From positions 1-36,048 of the forward strand of contig CANCQD010000008.1 of the NCBI GenBank assembly GCA_947380285.1: a stretch of 36,048 bases of DNA, read 5' to 3'. Every line of letters begins with the position of its first letter. The stretch's first letter is position 1. The notes beneath the pieces are model-generated. The model was not told the origin of the DNA and made no database searches. It worked only from the letters and a program-made list of their open reading frames with translations. Of the stretch, positions 8,819 through 16,865 are shown one piece after another. The position numbers were made by a program, and so were the translations under genes. The stretch is from Burkholderiaceae bacterium. GTDB taxonomy: Bacteria > Pseudomonadota > Gammaproteobacteria > Burkholderiales > Burkholderiaceae.

Positions 8819-8849
8819 ACTCCACATCCGCGTAGGATGGATGTGGAGT
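8819..8849 (-). promoter_or_regulatory. Intercistronic stem-loop between binding-protein and permease genes
   Basis: Perfect 11-bp arms, ACTCCACATCC (8819-8829) and GGATGTGGAGT (8839-8849), flank a 9-nt loop. It lies 14 bp after the stop of the substrate-binding protein gene and 36 bp before livH. No U-run follows it on the minus strand, so it is not a standard terminator. Such hairpins after periplasmic binding-protein genes often stabilise the upstream mRNA and lower downstream expression, giving excess binding protein. That role is inferred here. Confidence 0.7.
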
Positions 8850-8863
8850 AATTTACTAATTTA

Positions 8864-10045
8864 TTAAAAACGAGTACATGTATCAGGGCCTATTGCCTGA
8901 TCAGCAGACACTCTTCCAACAATGTTGAACTCGCCATTCTCTACACGAACAGCAAACATATCTTGCATTGCCTGATGATCACCAGCACGCATCTTCTTGG
9001 TACCTTGCGGGGTTTGCCAGCTTAAATCATTCATAGCGGTCCGAACTTTATCGGTTTCTGTAGACTTCGCCTTTTCAACTGCAGCCTTATAAAAATACAA
9101 AAGGCCATAGGAGTCAGCGCCATAAAGATCAGGGAGCTTGTTATATGCCTTTTGGAAATCAGCTACAAACTTTTTATTAGCTGGATTATCCAGCTTAGGC
9201 GAGTAGCCAACGCCGGTAACAAATCCATTCGCCGACTTGCCAATCGCACCCATATTTTGCGAAGTGACCGTCCCAGAAGCGCCAACAATTGTTACCCCTT
9301 TATTTACGCCATACTCATCCATTTGAGTAAATAAGCGGACGGTATCGTTACCCGCCACAGAGGTATAAATAACATTAGGCTTAGCAGCCCTTACTTGACC
9401 AAAGTATGGTGAGTAGTCTTTGTTGTCGAGTGGTGCAAAAACCTCGCCAACATCCTTAGCGCCTTTTTCAGTAGATGCTTTTTTAAATGCCGAGACCGTA
9501 CTACGCCCCATCTCATAATCAGGTCCAATAAAGAAAATATTGGCCTTAGGAATCTCTTTATCCACCCATGCTGCCAATGCAGCAGACTGCATACCAGCGC
9601 GAGCATTTACACGGAATACGTTTGGCGAGCATTTATCTGCAGTAATTGAATCGGCGAATGAAACCGTTGTTGCTATCAGCTTATTGTTTCGCTCAGCAAG
9701 TTGTCCTACGGCCAGAGTTGAGCCTGAATTAACCGTTCCAGTTAAAAATTCTACCTTTTCTACTTGGAATAATTTTTCGGCTTTCTGAGTTGCAACGGCT
9801 GGATTTGCTTCTTCATCCTCATAAATTAAATCAATTTTTCGACCATTGATACCACCAGCCGCATTGATTTCTTTTGCCGCCAGATCTAAACCCATTTTTA
9901 CTTGCTCACCAATTGGTGTGTAAGTTCCAGATAAAGGCGTCACTACGCCGATTTTGATGGGACCTGATTGCGCCAAAACCAATGAAGCGCCAAGACTTAA
10001 GGCAGCTACTAGAGCGATTTTCTTAATTTGAAATTGCTTTTTCAT
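8864..10045 (-). CDS. ABC transporter periplasmic substrate-binding protein (LivK/HAAT family)
   Basis: 393 aa with a classic signal peptide (MKKQFQIKK, a hydrophobic core, then cleavage around SLVLAQ-SG), so it is periplasmic. The mature protein starts with IKIGVVTPLSGTYTPIGEQ and has INAAGGINGRKIDLIYEDEEANP, standard for type I periplasmic binding proteins (Peripla_BP_6). Two cysteines, in DKCSPNVFR and near the C-terminus in DTCTRF, could form a disulfide. It captures substrate for LivHMGF. It sits 23 bp downstream of hmfE with its own strong ribosome-binding site (AAAGGAGACG before the ATG), suggesting high translation. By position the ligand is predicted to be 2-furoate or a related small (hetero)aromatic acid; related proteins elsewhere bind aromatic acids as well as amino acids. 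Confidence 0.92.
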   Translation of the reverse strand: MKKQFQIKKIALVAALSLGASLVLAQSGPIKIGVVTPLSGTYTPIGEQVKMGLDLAAKEINAAGGINGRKIDLIYEDEEANPAVATQKAEKLFQVEKVEFLTGTVNSGSTLAVGQLAERNNKLIATTVSFADSITADKCSPNVFRVNARAGMQSAALAAWVDKEIPKANIFFIGPDYEMGRSTVSAFKKASTEKGAKDVGEVFAPLDNKDYSPYFGQVRAAKPNVIYTSVAGNDTVRLFTQMDEYGVNKGVTIVGASGTVTSQNMGAIGKSANGFVTGVGYSPKLDNPANKKFVADFQKAYNKLPDLYGADSYGLLYFYKAAVEKAKSTETDKVRTAMNDLSWQTPQGTKKMRAGDHQAMQDMFAVRVENGEFNIVGRVSADQAIGPDTCTRF

Positions 10046-10068
10046 TATGTACGTCTCCTTTAAAAAAA

Positions 10069-10878
10069 TTAACGGCCAACAAAATTTGGTTGACGCTTTC
10101 CATGAAACGCTTCAACCCCTTCTTTAAAATCTTCTGAATTGCGCAAACGGCTATAGCAATGACCTTCCACTTCAATAGCTGTAGTTAACAAACAATCCTC
10201 TGTTTCATTCAGCATCTTTTTGGCGGTTCTCTGAGCCATTGGTGAGAATGCTCGCAGCTCATCCACTAACTTAGAAACAGCATTACTGAGTTCTGAATCG
10301 GGAACACATTCGGTTGCAACACCCCATTCATATGCTTGCTGCCCCTTGATGCGCCTAGAACGCATCACGATATCCTTGGTTCTGGTGATCCCTACCATTT
10401 TTTGTAAACGCGCAGATCCACCTGAGCCGGGAATTTGCCCTAATTTTTGCTCTGGTAAGGCGTATAAGGTTGATTCTGCTGCGATTCGAAAATCACATGC
10501 TAGAGATATTTCGAAGCCCACGCCAAAACAATAGCCATGATTTGCAGCAATGACAGGCTTAGTACAACGCGTGGGCGCCGCAATATTCCAAGCAAGTTTT
10601 GATACGTGCTCTGGCGTTGCCTCTAAAAAGCCTTTGATATCACCGCCACTTGAGAAATGCTCACCTTCGGCTCTCAATACAATGATGCGGACACGGTCAT
10701 CAGCATCCAAGGCCTCGAACGCAGCCCGCAATTGATCCCGCTGCGGCATTTGTATGACATTAAATGGGGGCCTCTTTAATACAATGTCAGCTCTTTGATG
10801 AGATTCATCAATTTCCACATAAAAACCATCAAGGTTATCGAGGATATTGCTAAAAGGATGTTTCAAAATAGTAGTCAT
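10069..10878 (-). CDS. hmfE: Enoyl-CoA hydratase/isomerase family protein, predicted 2-oxoglutaroyl-CoA hydrolase (HmfE)
   Basis: 269 aa, crotonase fold. The oxyanion-hole region HFSSGGDIKGF and the helix GYCFGVGFEISLACDFRIA are clear; both catalytic-position glutamates of the hydratases are present (in GFEIS and in LPEQKLGQIPGSGG). HmfE is thought to act at the end of the furoate pathway, giving 2-oxoglutarate and free CoA after ring hydroxylation of furoyl-CoA. Assignment rests on its position as the fifth gene of an hmfABCDE-ordered set and the crotonase family; from sequence alone a generic enoyl-CoA hydratase cannot be excluded. The start is 21 bp downstream of the hmfD stop. Confidence 0.78.
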   Translation of the reverse strand: MTTILKHPFSNILDNLDGFYVEIDESHQRADIVLKRPPFNVIQMPQRDQLRAAFEALDADDRVRIIVLRAEGEHFSSGGDIKGFLEATPEHVSKLAWNIAAPTRCTKPVIAANHGYCFGVGFEISLACDFRIAAESTLYALPEQKLGQIPGSGGSARLQKMVGITRTKDIVMRSRRIKGQQAYEWGVATECVPDSELSNAVSKLVDELRAFSPMAQRTAKKMLNETEDCLLTTAIEVEGHCYSRLRNSEDFKEGVEAFHGKRQPNFVGR

Positions 10879-10899
10879 AAGGTCTTTCTAGTAAAAAAA

Positions 10900-12435
10900 T
10901 TAAGCTCTTTCATATTCGCCAGCAACTAACATACGCCGCAATACCTTACCTACAGGCGACTTGGGAATCTCTTTAACAAATACATACTCACGGGGGCGTT
11001 TAAAGTTAATCAAATCTGAGCCGCGGCAATATTCATCTAATGCGTCTGAATCTACATTTCCTGATGCCCTAATAAAGGCAACCACTTTTTGTCCAAGGCG
11101 ATCATCCTTCAATCCTGCAACAGCCACCTCACTTACTGAGGGATGCAAAGACAAAATAGATTCAATTTCAACAGGGGAAATGTTTTCGCCACCAGAAATA
11201 ATCATGTCATCAACCCGTCCCGTAACAAATAAGTCACCTGATGCATCAAAGTAGCCCGTATCACCTGTGAAATACCAGCCATCACGAATAGACTTTTGAT
11301 CAGCATCGGGGCGTTTCCAGTAACCTTCAAATGCTTCATCCCCCGAGAGATCACAAATGATCTGGCCCTCTTCATTGCAACCCGCTATTTGACTTGGCAG
11401 TGTTTGCACAGAAACTTGATCTAGCTTCACCACTCTAATGCGTGCATTCAAACCTGCTTTTCCAGCGCAACCTGGCTTTAACACCGCATTCTGATTAATG
11501 GTGTATGTATAAATCTCGCTTGAACCATAATGGTTCACAAATAATTCAGGGGCAAAGGCCTCGCTTAATTTAAGCAATAAAGCGTCATGCATAGGGGCCC
11601 CTGCAAATCCAAGCTTCTTAACAGTCTTGACCCGACTCGAATTGAAACTCTTAGACTCAATCATGTCGTGATAAAGCGTTGGAACTAAATAGAGATGAGT
11701 TACAGCCTCGCTTTCGATCGCCTCTATCGCCTTATTCACATCCCAACGTGGGACTGCGACATAGGTTCCATTGACAATGCATAAAGACAGTAGCGTTCTT
11801 ACACCCATGGTGTGATAAAGCGGCATGACACCCAATGTCACCTCGCCCATTGCATATTGGTTTTGTGCAACATGTGCAATTCCCGCTGCTCGCTCTGCAC
11901 GCTGCTTTCTCGGGACACCCTTCGGCTTACCTGTGGTACCAGAAGTAAAAAGCATGACAGATATGTCTTCCACATGACCGCGCGCTTCGGGAAAATTCTC
12001 TTTTTGAATAAGCTCATCAAAATAAACATGCCCATCTAAAGATGTTTTCTCCATGCAAAGGATTACAGGGATTGAATGGCTTGTTTTGGACTCCAGATAG
12101 TTATTAAGTGAAATTTCCTCAACAAACGCTAATTTCACATCCGCATTTTGTGCACAGTAGTCAATCTCATCTGGCTTGGAACGCCAATTTAATGGGACGA
12201 TAGCTACACCCGCCATCTGGCATGCCCAATGAATTGTTGCAGCCTCATAGCGATTTTGCAAAACAGTCAAAATCCGATCGCCACGCTTTAAGCCCTGTTC
12301 GTTAAAAAATTGCTGAATAGCACCTATATGAAGTGCCCACTCCCTGTAGGTGTGACGTCTACCTCCATCAACAATCGCCAACTTATCAGGCTCACGCTCA
12401 ACAGCCTGTAAAAAAGTTCGACCTAAATCAAGCAT
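10900..12435 (-). CDS. hmfD: AMP-forming acyl-CoA synthetase, predicted 2-furoate--CoA ligase (HmfD)
   Basis: Acyl-adenylate-forming enzyme. With the start used here it is 511 aa. Key motifs: P-loop TSGTTGKPKG (~164-173), the GSSEIYTYT adenine-site block, the YFTGDTGYFDASGDLFVTGR hinge region, DDMIISGGENISPVEIE, and the C-terminal PKSPVGKVLRR with the catalytic lysine. It would activate a carboxylate through an acyl-AMP to its CoA thioester, the first cytoplasmic step. The frame is open upstream to an in-frame start at 12471, but an excellent GGAGGAG ribosome-binding site sits 3-8 bases before the ATG at 12435. That gives an 8-bp overlap with the hmfC stop, the same coupling seen elsewhere in the operon. 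Substrate is inferred from gene order. Confidence 0.82.
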   Translation of the reverse strand: MLDLGRTFLQAVEREPDKLAIVDGGRRHTYREWALHIGAIQQFFNEQGLKRGDRILTVLQNRYEAATIHWACQMAGVAIVPLNWRSKPDEIDYCAQNADVKLAFVEEISLNNYLESKTSHSIPVILCMEKTSLDGHVYFDELIQKENFPEARGHVEDISVMLFTSGTTGKPKGVPRKQRAERAAGIAHVAQNQYAMGEVTLGVMPLYHTMGVRTLLSLCIVNGTYVAVPRWDVNKAIEAIESEAVTHLYLVPTLYHDMIESKSFNSSRVKTVKKLGFAGAPMHDALLLKLSEAFAPELFVNHYGSSEIYTYTINQNAVLKPGCAGKAGLNARIRVVKLDQVSVQTLPSQIAGCNEEGQIICDLSGDEAFEGYWKRPDADQKSIRDGWYFTGDTGYFDASGDLFVTGRVDDMIISGGENISPVEIESILSLHPSVSEVAVAGLKDDRLGQKVVAFIRASGNVDSDALDEYCRGSDLINFKRPREYVFVKEIPKSPVGKVLRRMLVAGEYERA

Positions 12436-12922
12436 GTTCTCCTCCATTTTGGCGCGCTCTAGTTGCTGCAACTTCTAAAACCGCTTCGACAATGCCAACG
12501 TAACCAGTGCAACGACATAAATTTCCCGATAAACCCTCTCGCACTTGCGACTCAGTTGGCAGAGGATTCTTTTTAAGCAAATCCTCTGCTGACAGTAAAA
12601 ATCCTGAGGTACAAAATCCACATTGCAGCGCATGATGTTTTTTAAAAGCATTTTGTAAGTCAGTCATTTCACCTGACTTTGCCATTCCTTCTACTGTATT
12701 TACTTTGGCACCATCGGCCTGGCATGCAAACATGAGGCAAGAGCGTACGATTTGTCCATCAAACTCAACTGTGCATGCTCCGCATACGCCATGCTCGCAA
12801 CCTGCATGGGTGCCCGTTGATCCTAAATCATGCCGAATATAATCTAGCAATGTCGTGCGTGATTCACAAGCCCCTTCACGCTCAACCCCGTTTAATATTA
12901 GTTTTACCTGGTGGCTCTTCAT
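12428..12922 (-). CDS. hmfC: Molybdenum hydroxylase [2Fe-2S] subunit, predicted 2-furoyl-CoA dehydrogenase iron-sulfur subunit (HmfC)
   Basis: 164 aa, the full length for small subunits of the xanthine oxidase family. All eight cluster cysteines are present: the plant-type ferredoxin cluster Cys42, Cys47, Cys50 and Cys62 (GCEHGVCGAC...SC), and the helical-domain cluster Cys101, Cys104, Cys136 and Cys138 (QCGFC, LCRCTGY). It relays electrons from the molybdenum site to FAD. Its ATG overlaps the hmfB stop by 4 bp (ATGA) and its end overlaps hmfD by 8 bp. It is clearly a molybdenum hydroxylase subunit; the furoyl-CoA specificity comes from operon order. Confidence 0.88.
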   Translation of the reverse strand: MKSHQVKLILNGVEREGACESRTTLLDYIRHDLGSTGTHAGCEHGVCGACTVEFDGQIVRSCLMFACQADGAKVNTVEGMAKSGEMTDLQNAFKKHHALQCGFCTSGFLLSAEDLLKKNPLPTESQVREGLSGNLCRCTGYVGIVEAVLEVAATRARQNGGEHA

Positions 12923-13758
12923 CGTATTTCGTCACTTTTAAAATCTATGGCCTGTTGGCACGCACGCTTCCCCAATGTGCGCATTAAATGTCTACGTAAT
13001 CCCGATGTTGCGGTTGGATCTTCCCTTACCTCAATCTCAGCAGCTAAATCATCGATAAATTGATTAGCCTCATCGAGGGAGCTGGCAGCACATTTGTATA
13101 CCTTCACAACATCATCGATGCCACCAAAGCCTATAGTCCAGTGATCGCCTTCCTTAATGACTGCGACAGCTACTACTGCAAAATCACCGTGGCGATAACC
13201 ATATTCAGAAAATCCAAACCCAGCATGAGGTCTACGAATTGGGAACTCCACAGCCTCGATGAACTCATTTGACTGACGGCTGGTTTGAAGAGCCCCCAAG
13301 AAAAAATCTTTTGCCTGTACCACTCGCTTCTTTTTCTTGCTTGTCAGAGTTACCGAACCCTCTAATACCGATAAACCAAGAACCAATTCAGCGCTTGGGT
13401 CAGCATGCGCAATCGATCCACATACTGTTCCACGATTCCGAATCGGGGCGTGGGCTATCCACGGAAACATCATGCTTAAAAGCGGTTGAGTCCTACGAAG
13501 ATCACTCCAATGCTCTAATTCAGACTGCCTAACGCCAGCCCGAACCTGAAGTACATCACCAGATACGCCAAAATTTTTCAGCTCTTCAACCTTATTAATA
13601 TCAATTAAATGATCCGGACTAGCCACTCTCATTGCCAATACAGGGACAAGAGTTTGGCCGCCAGCTATAACGCGGGCATCCTCGCCATACCTATCCAGTA
13701 AATCTAAAATATGAGACGAGGAGCGGGCTTGGTGCATCACAAATGGCGCAGATTTCAT
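12919..13758 (-). CDS. hmfB: Molybdenum hydroxylase FAD-binding subunit, predicted 2-furoyl-CoA dehydrogenase medium subunit (HmfB)
   Basis: 279 aa. The CO-dehydrogenase-flavoprotein fold is shown by the FAD motifs AGGQTLVPVL (~32-41) and RGTVCGSIAHADPSAE (~109-124), and by the C-terminal CO_deh_flav_C-like domain. It lacks the ~40-residue insertion with a [4Fe-4S] cluster found in the FAD subunit of 4-hydroxybenzoyl-CoA reductase, so the complex should work oxidatively as a dehydrogenase and not as a ring reductase. Both ends overlap its neighbours by 4 bp (ATGA). Electron acceptor is unknown. Confidence 0.87.
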   Translation of the reverse strand: MKSAPFVMHQARSSSHILDLLDRYGEDARVIAGGQTLVPVLAMRVASPDHLIDINKVEELKNFGVSGDVLQVRAGVRQSELEHWSDLRRTQPLLSMMFPWIAHAPIRNRGTVCGSIAHADPSAELVLGLSVLEGSVTLTSKKKKRVVQAKDFFLGALQTSRQSNEFIEAVEFPIRRPHAGFGFSEYGYRHGDFAVVAVAVIKEGDHWTIGFGGIDDVVKVYKCAASSLDEANQFIDDLAAEIEVREDPTATSGLRRHLMRTLGKRACQQAIDFKSDEIR

Positions 13759-16739
13759 TTGCCTATCCCCAATAATCCAATCAATCGCCCTATCAGGGCT
13801 TTAAATAGACCCTCCTGTTTTGCACCAGCTTCTTTTGCGAGAGCTCTAAATAATTGATCCAATACCAAACGGATTGCACCCTCTAATAATCTGCTGCCGA
13901 TTGCTGCGAGCTTTCCTGATACTTGAGCTTGGTAGTCGTAGCTTAAAACAGTCGTATTACCATCTTTTTTAAGACTGACTTGACCCATTCCAAGTGCCAT
14001 TCCTAAAGGCCCCCGACCCTCTCCACCCAAGATAAAGCTATCGGGACTTTGAATATTCGTTAAGTCAACCTTAGCCGCAAATCGAGCCTTTGCAATGCCA
14101 ATCCGTACAACCGCTATGCAGTCATACTGAAAGCCATTAGATATGGATTTTTTATTAATTGACTCACAGCCTGGTATGACATTTCTTAATCTATTTGGAT
14201 CTAGTAATACGGCGAAGATATTCTCCGGCAGGACATTTAACCTCACCTCACCTTGCGCTTTCAAAGGATAGTCAGCATTTGCAGTAATCGATGAAACTTG
14301 ACTAGAATATTTATCAAGTCTTAGTGAACCCTTTTCTACCAGGAGCGCATGAATTCGGCTGGGGGTTGCGGGCAGCACAATATCCTCAATATCTAAAGCA
14401 TCCGAAATAGCATTTGCAATACATACAGGGGTACTCATGCTGTTACCTTCGCCAATACCTTTTGCACCTAGGGGCGTAAAGGGGCTGGGAGACTCTTGAT
14501 GGTAAATTTTTGGCACACCGATATCACTTGGTGTAGGTAAACGGTAGTCCGCAAAAGTTCCCGAGAGGAAATTTCCATCGCTGCTATACACGAACTCTTC
14601 AAAAAGAGCCGCACCCACAGCCTGTGCATAAGCGCCATAAATCTGACCATCTGCTAAGGCAGGGTTTAGTATCTTTCCCGCATCATGCACGGTGATGTAC
14701 TGATCAATTTTTGCCGAACAGGTCTCGGGATCTATTTCGATACCACACGCATCCAGTGCAAAACCATACGCTGCAGAAGTATTAATTCGGTCATCCTCAT
14801 CAGGAGCCTCTAGAACATCCGCACTCCAAAACTGTGTTTCCTGCAGCGCAAGAATGGCCTCACTTCCAAGCGCCTCTCGAATCAACCCAGGAGACCAATG
14901 AAAGTTTCCACAAATTCTGGAGAAAGGAATGCCGCCGTCTTCAGCCCCAATCACAGATATATTGCCATTTGCAAAAATTAACTGTTCAGGCTTGGCCTTA
15001 AGTACATGAGCAGCATAATCCGCAATCCGAGCTTTTAATTTTTCTGCCGCCAGAAATACCGTTCCCGCGACAGCACCTGCAAAACGACTTGAGTAATTCC
15101 CAGCGGCAATAGACCATGCATCTTTTGCGGTATCAAAATCAACGTTCACCTGAATTTGAGATGGCAAAACACCGAAAACATCTGCTAGCAATTGACTAAT
15201 CACTGTTTGATGTCCCTGCCCAGCAGGAGCTGAAGCAATATTGGCGGCAATGTTCCCCGAGGGATCTACGCTAACTGTTGCTGAAGTAATGGCGCCATTT
15301 TTAGGGCCCGCTTTTGCGCGTTGCTCTTTTGTAAGAACAGTAGTGATATAGCCCATATTAGAGACTGAAGGCTCAACAATCGATGCAATACCAATGCCGT
15401 AGTAGCGACCTTCTTTTTTTGCCTGCTCTTTACGATCTAGTATTTTTTTAAATTCTGGTGAACTCTCCAGCGTTTTTAAAGCCTGTTGATAATCGCCTGA
15501 ATCTAGCAAAGCCCCTGCAGCCGCTCGATAAGGGAACTGTTCTTTTTGAACATAGTTTAATGAAGCGATTTCTTGATGCGTTTTACCTAATACTTTTGCA
15601 ATTTTTTGAATCAAACGCTCAAGTGCATAGTAAACCTGAGGGCCACCAAACCCCCTTACTAGCCCAGTAGGAGTTTTGTTAATGAGTACAACACGATTGC
15701 GAATATTTAAATTCTGAATTTTGTAAGGGCCAGTTACACAGCCATGCATACGATAAAGTGTTGCAGGCTCTGGCGCCCTTAAATATGCGCCACAATCTTC
15801 AATTTGATCGTAGTCTAGGGCCAAAATTTTTCCTTCGACATCGACTGCGGCACGTAGATGCGTGTGACGGGATGTCGCAGAAGTGGCCGCCTGAAGATGC
15901 TCTAGGCGATCCTCAATAAATTTCACTGGGGCACCTGCCTTACGCGATGCTAGACAACTCATAATGACATATGGCAATACTGCTTGCTTGACACCAAAAC
16001 TGCCACCAGAATCCGGGGCAACATGATGACGCAGTTTGGTTCCTGGGACTTTTAACGCAGCAGCCATTACTACATGCAATGAAAATGGCCCCATAAAATT
16101 TGATGTTACTTCGTACGAAGAGTCTGCGCCTCGCCATTGGGCCACTACCCCACCAGTCTCCAATGGTGTGCAAGAGTTACGGGGATAACGAATATCAACC
16201 TCAACAATGCTAGAGGCATTTTTAAATGCGCTCTCAGGGTCGCCATAACGATATGAGCGATCTAAAACACAATTGCTACCAATATCTTTATGCAGAACAA
16301 TAGATGCGTCTGTTAGAGCAGTATCTACATCGACCACAGCGGGAAGTGGCTGAATATCTAATGCCACCCTTTCAGCACCATCCTCTGCCAATGCTCTTGA
16401 TTCGGCAATGACTACTGCTATGGGCTCTCCAACATAGCGCACATACTCACTAGCCAAGACCCACTGACGCATTGGCGTTTTAACAGCAACCACTAATGGG
16501 TTAGACCAAGCCTGTACATCATCGATCGTCAAAATTGCCCGGACACCTTTAACCTGTTGTGCTGACTCAATATCTACAGAAATAATTTTTCCATGAGCAA
16601 TCGGAGAGCGCACAACAGCCGCGTATAGGGTGCCAACTGGCAGAGGTAGATCGTCCAAGTAGCGACCTCCACCCATCAGTAGAGCGGCATCTTCAATGCG
16701 CTCACATGCCTTGCCTAAATAATTTGAACTTGTTTTCAA
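13755..16739 (-). CDS. hmfA: Molybdopterin-binding large subunit with fused C-terminal CoxG domain, predicted 2-furoyl-CoA dehydrogenase (HmfA)
   Basis: 994 aa from a TTG start. Residues ~15-130 form the aldehyde oxidase/xanthine dehydrogenase hammerhead (ERIEDAALLMGGGRYLDDL); ~150-800 are the molybdopterin domains with PDSGGSFGVK (242-251), RGFGGPQ (362-368), GQGHQT (507-512) and KGIGEGN (760-766; Glu764 in the catalytic-base position). The cysteine-containing active-site loop of CO dehydrogenase is absent. Residues ~827-970 are a CoxG/SRPBCC-type domain (LPENIFAVLLDPNRLRNVIPG...), normally a separate protein, here fused. Predicted reaction: hydroxylation of 2-furoyl-CoA at C5 with water as oxygen source. 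TTG at 16739 is chosen because no ATG/GTG occurs in frame before the family's conserved N-terminus or upstream to the previous stop; only a weak GAAAAG precedes it. First gene of the operon, 4-bp overlap with hmfB. Confidence 0.83.
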   Translation of the reverse strand: MKTSSNYLGKACERIEDAALLMGGGRYLDDLPLPVGTLYAAVVRSPIAHGKIISVDIESAQQVKGVRAILTIDDVQAWSNPLVVAVKTPMRQWVLASEYVRYVGEPIAVVIAESRALAEDGAERVALDIQPLPAVVDVDTALTDASIVLHKDIGSNCVLDRSYRYGDPESAFKNASSIVEVDIRYPRNSCTPLETGGVVAQWRGADSSYEVTSNFMGPFSLHVVMAAALKVPGTKLRHHVAPDSGGSFGVKQAVLPYVIMSCLASRKAGAPVKFIEDRLEHLQAATSATSRHTHLRAAVDVEGKILALDYDQIEDCGAYLRAPEPATLYRMHGCVTGPYKIQNLNIRNRVVLINKTPTGLVRGFGGPQVYYALERLIQKIAKVLGKTHQEIASLNYVQKEQFPYRAAAGALLDSGDYQQALKTLESSPEFKKILDRKEQAKKEGRYYGIGIASIVEPSVSNMGYITTVLTKEQRAKAGPKNGAITSATVSVDPSGNIAANIASAPAGQGHQTVISQLLADVFGVLPSQIQVNVDFDTAKDAWSIAAGNYSSRFAGAVAGTVFLAAEKLKARIADYAAHVLKAKPEQLIFANGNISVIGAEDGGIPFSRICGNFHWSPGLIREALGSEAILALQETQFWSADVLEAPDEDDRINTSAAYGFALDACGIEIDPETCSAKIDQYITVHDAGKILNPALADGQIYGAYAQAVGAALFEEFVYSSDGNFLSGTFADYRLPTPSDIGVPKIYHQESPSPFTPLGAKGIGEGNSMSTPVCIANAISDALDIEDIVLPATPSRIHALLVEKGSLRLDKYSSQVSSITANADYPLKAQGEVRLNVLPENIFAVLLDPNRLRNVIPGCESINKKSISNGFQYDCIAVVRIGIAKARFAAKVDLTNIQSPDSFILGGEGRGPLGMALGMGQVSLKKDGNTTVLSYDYQAQVSGKLAAIGSRLLEGAIRLVLDQLFRALAKEAGAKQEGLFKALIGRLIGLLGIGK

Positions 16740-16808
16740 TGCAATCTTTTCAGCTAAATTAAGAATAATTAATGCTGAAAGAAGCTTAATGATCAGATAG
16801 GAACGATG

Positions 16809-16848
16809 CTTACCCTAAAGTCCGATGACTTACCTTAGAGTCTGATTA
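16809..16848 (-). promoter_or_regulatory. Tandem 20-bp direct repeat, candidate AraC-family operator for hmf genes
   Basis: Two adjacent 20-bp units, CTTACCCTAAAGTCCGATGA (16809-16828) and CTTACCTTAGAGTCTGATTA (16829-16848) on the plus strand, match at 16 of 20 positions with no spacer. A 20-21-bp direct repeat places two half-sites on the same face of DNA, the usual arrangement for AraC/XylS activators. They lie 70-109 bp upstream of the hmfA start, immediately downstream of the AraC-type gene, where an activator site next to the promoter would be expected. Binding is inferred. Confidence 0.6.
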
Positions 16849-16865
16849 TGTATATCAGGAAAACC

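Noticed and set aside
10069..16739. Reading the molybdenum enzyme as 4-hydroxybenzoyl-CoA reductase or as CO dehydrogenase
   Set aside because: The FAD subunit lacks the [4Fe-4S] insertion of the reductase, and the large subunit lacks the cysteine loop of CO dehydrogenase. The five-gene order fits hmfABCDE better.
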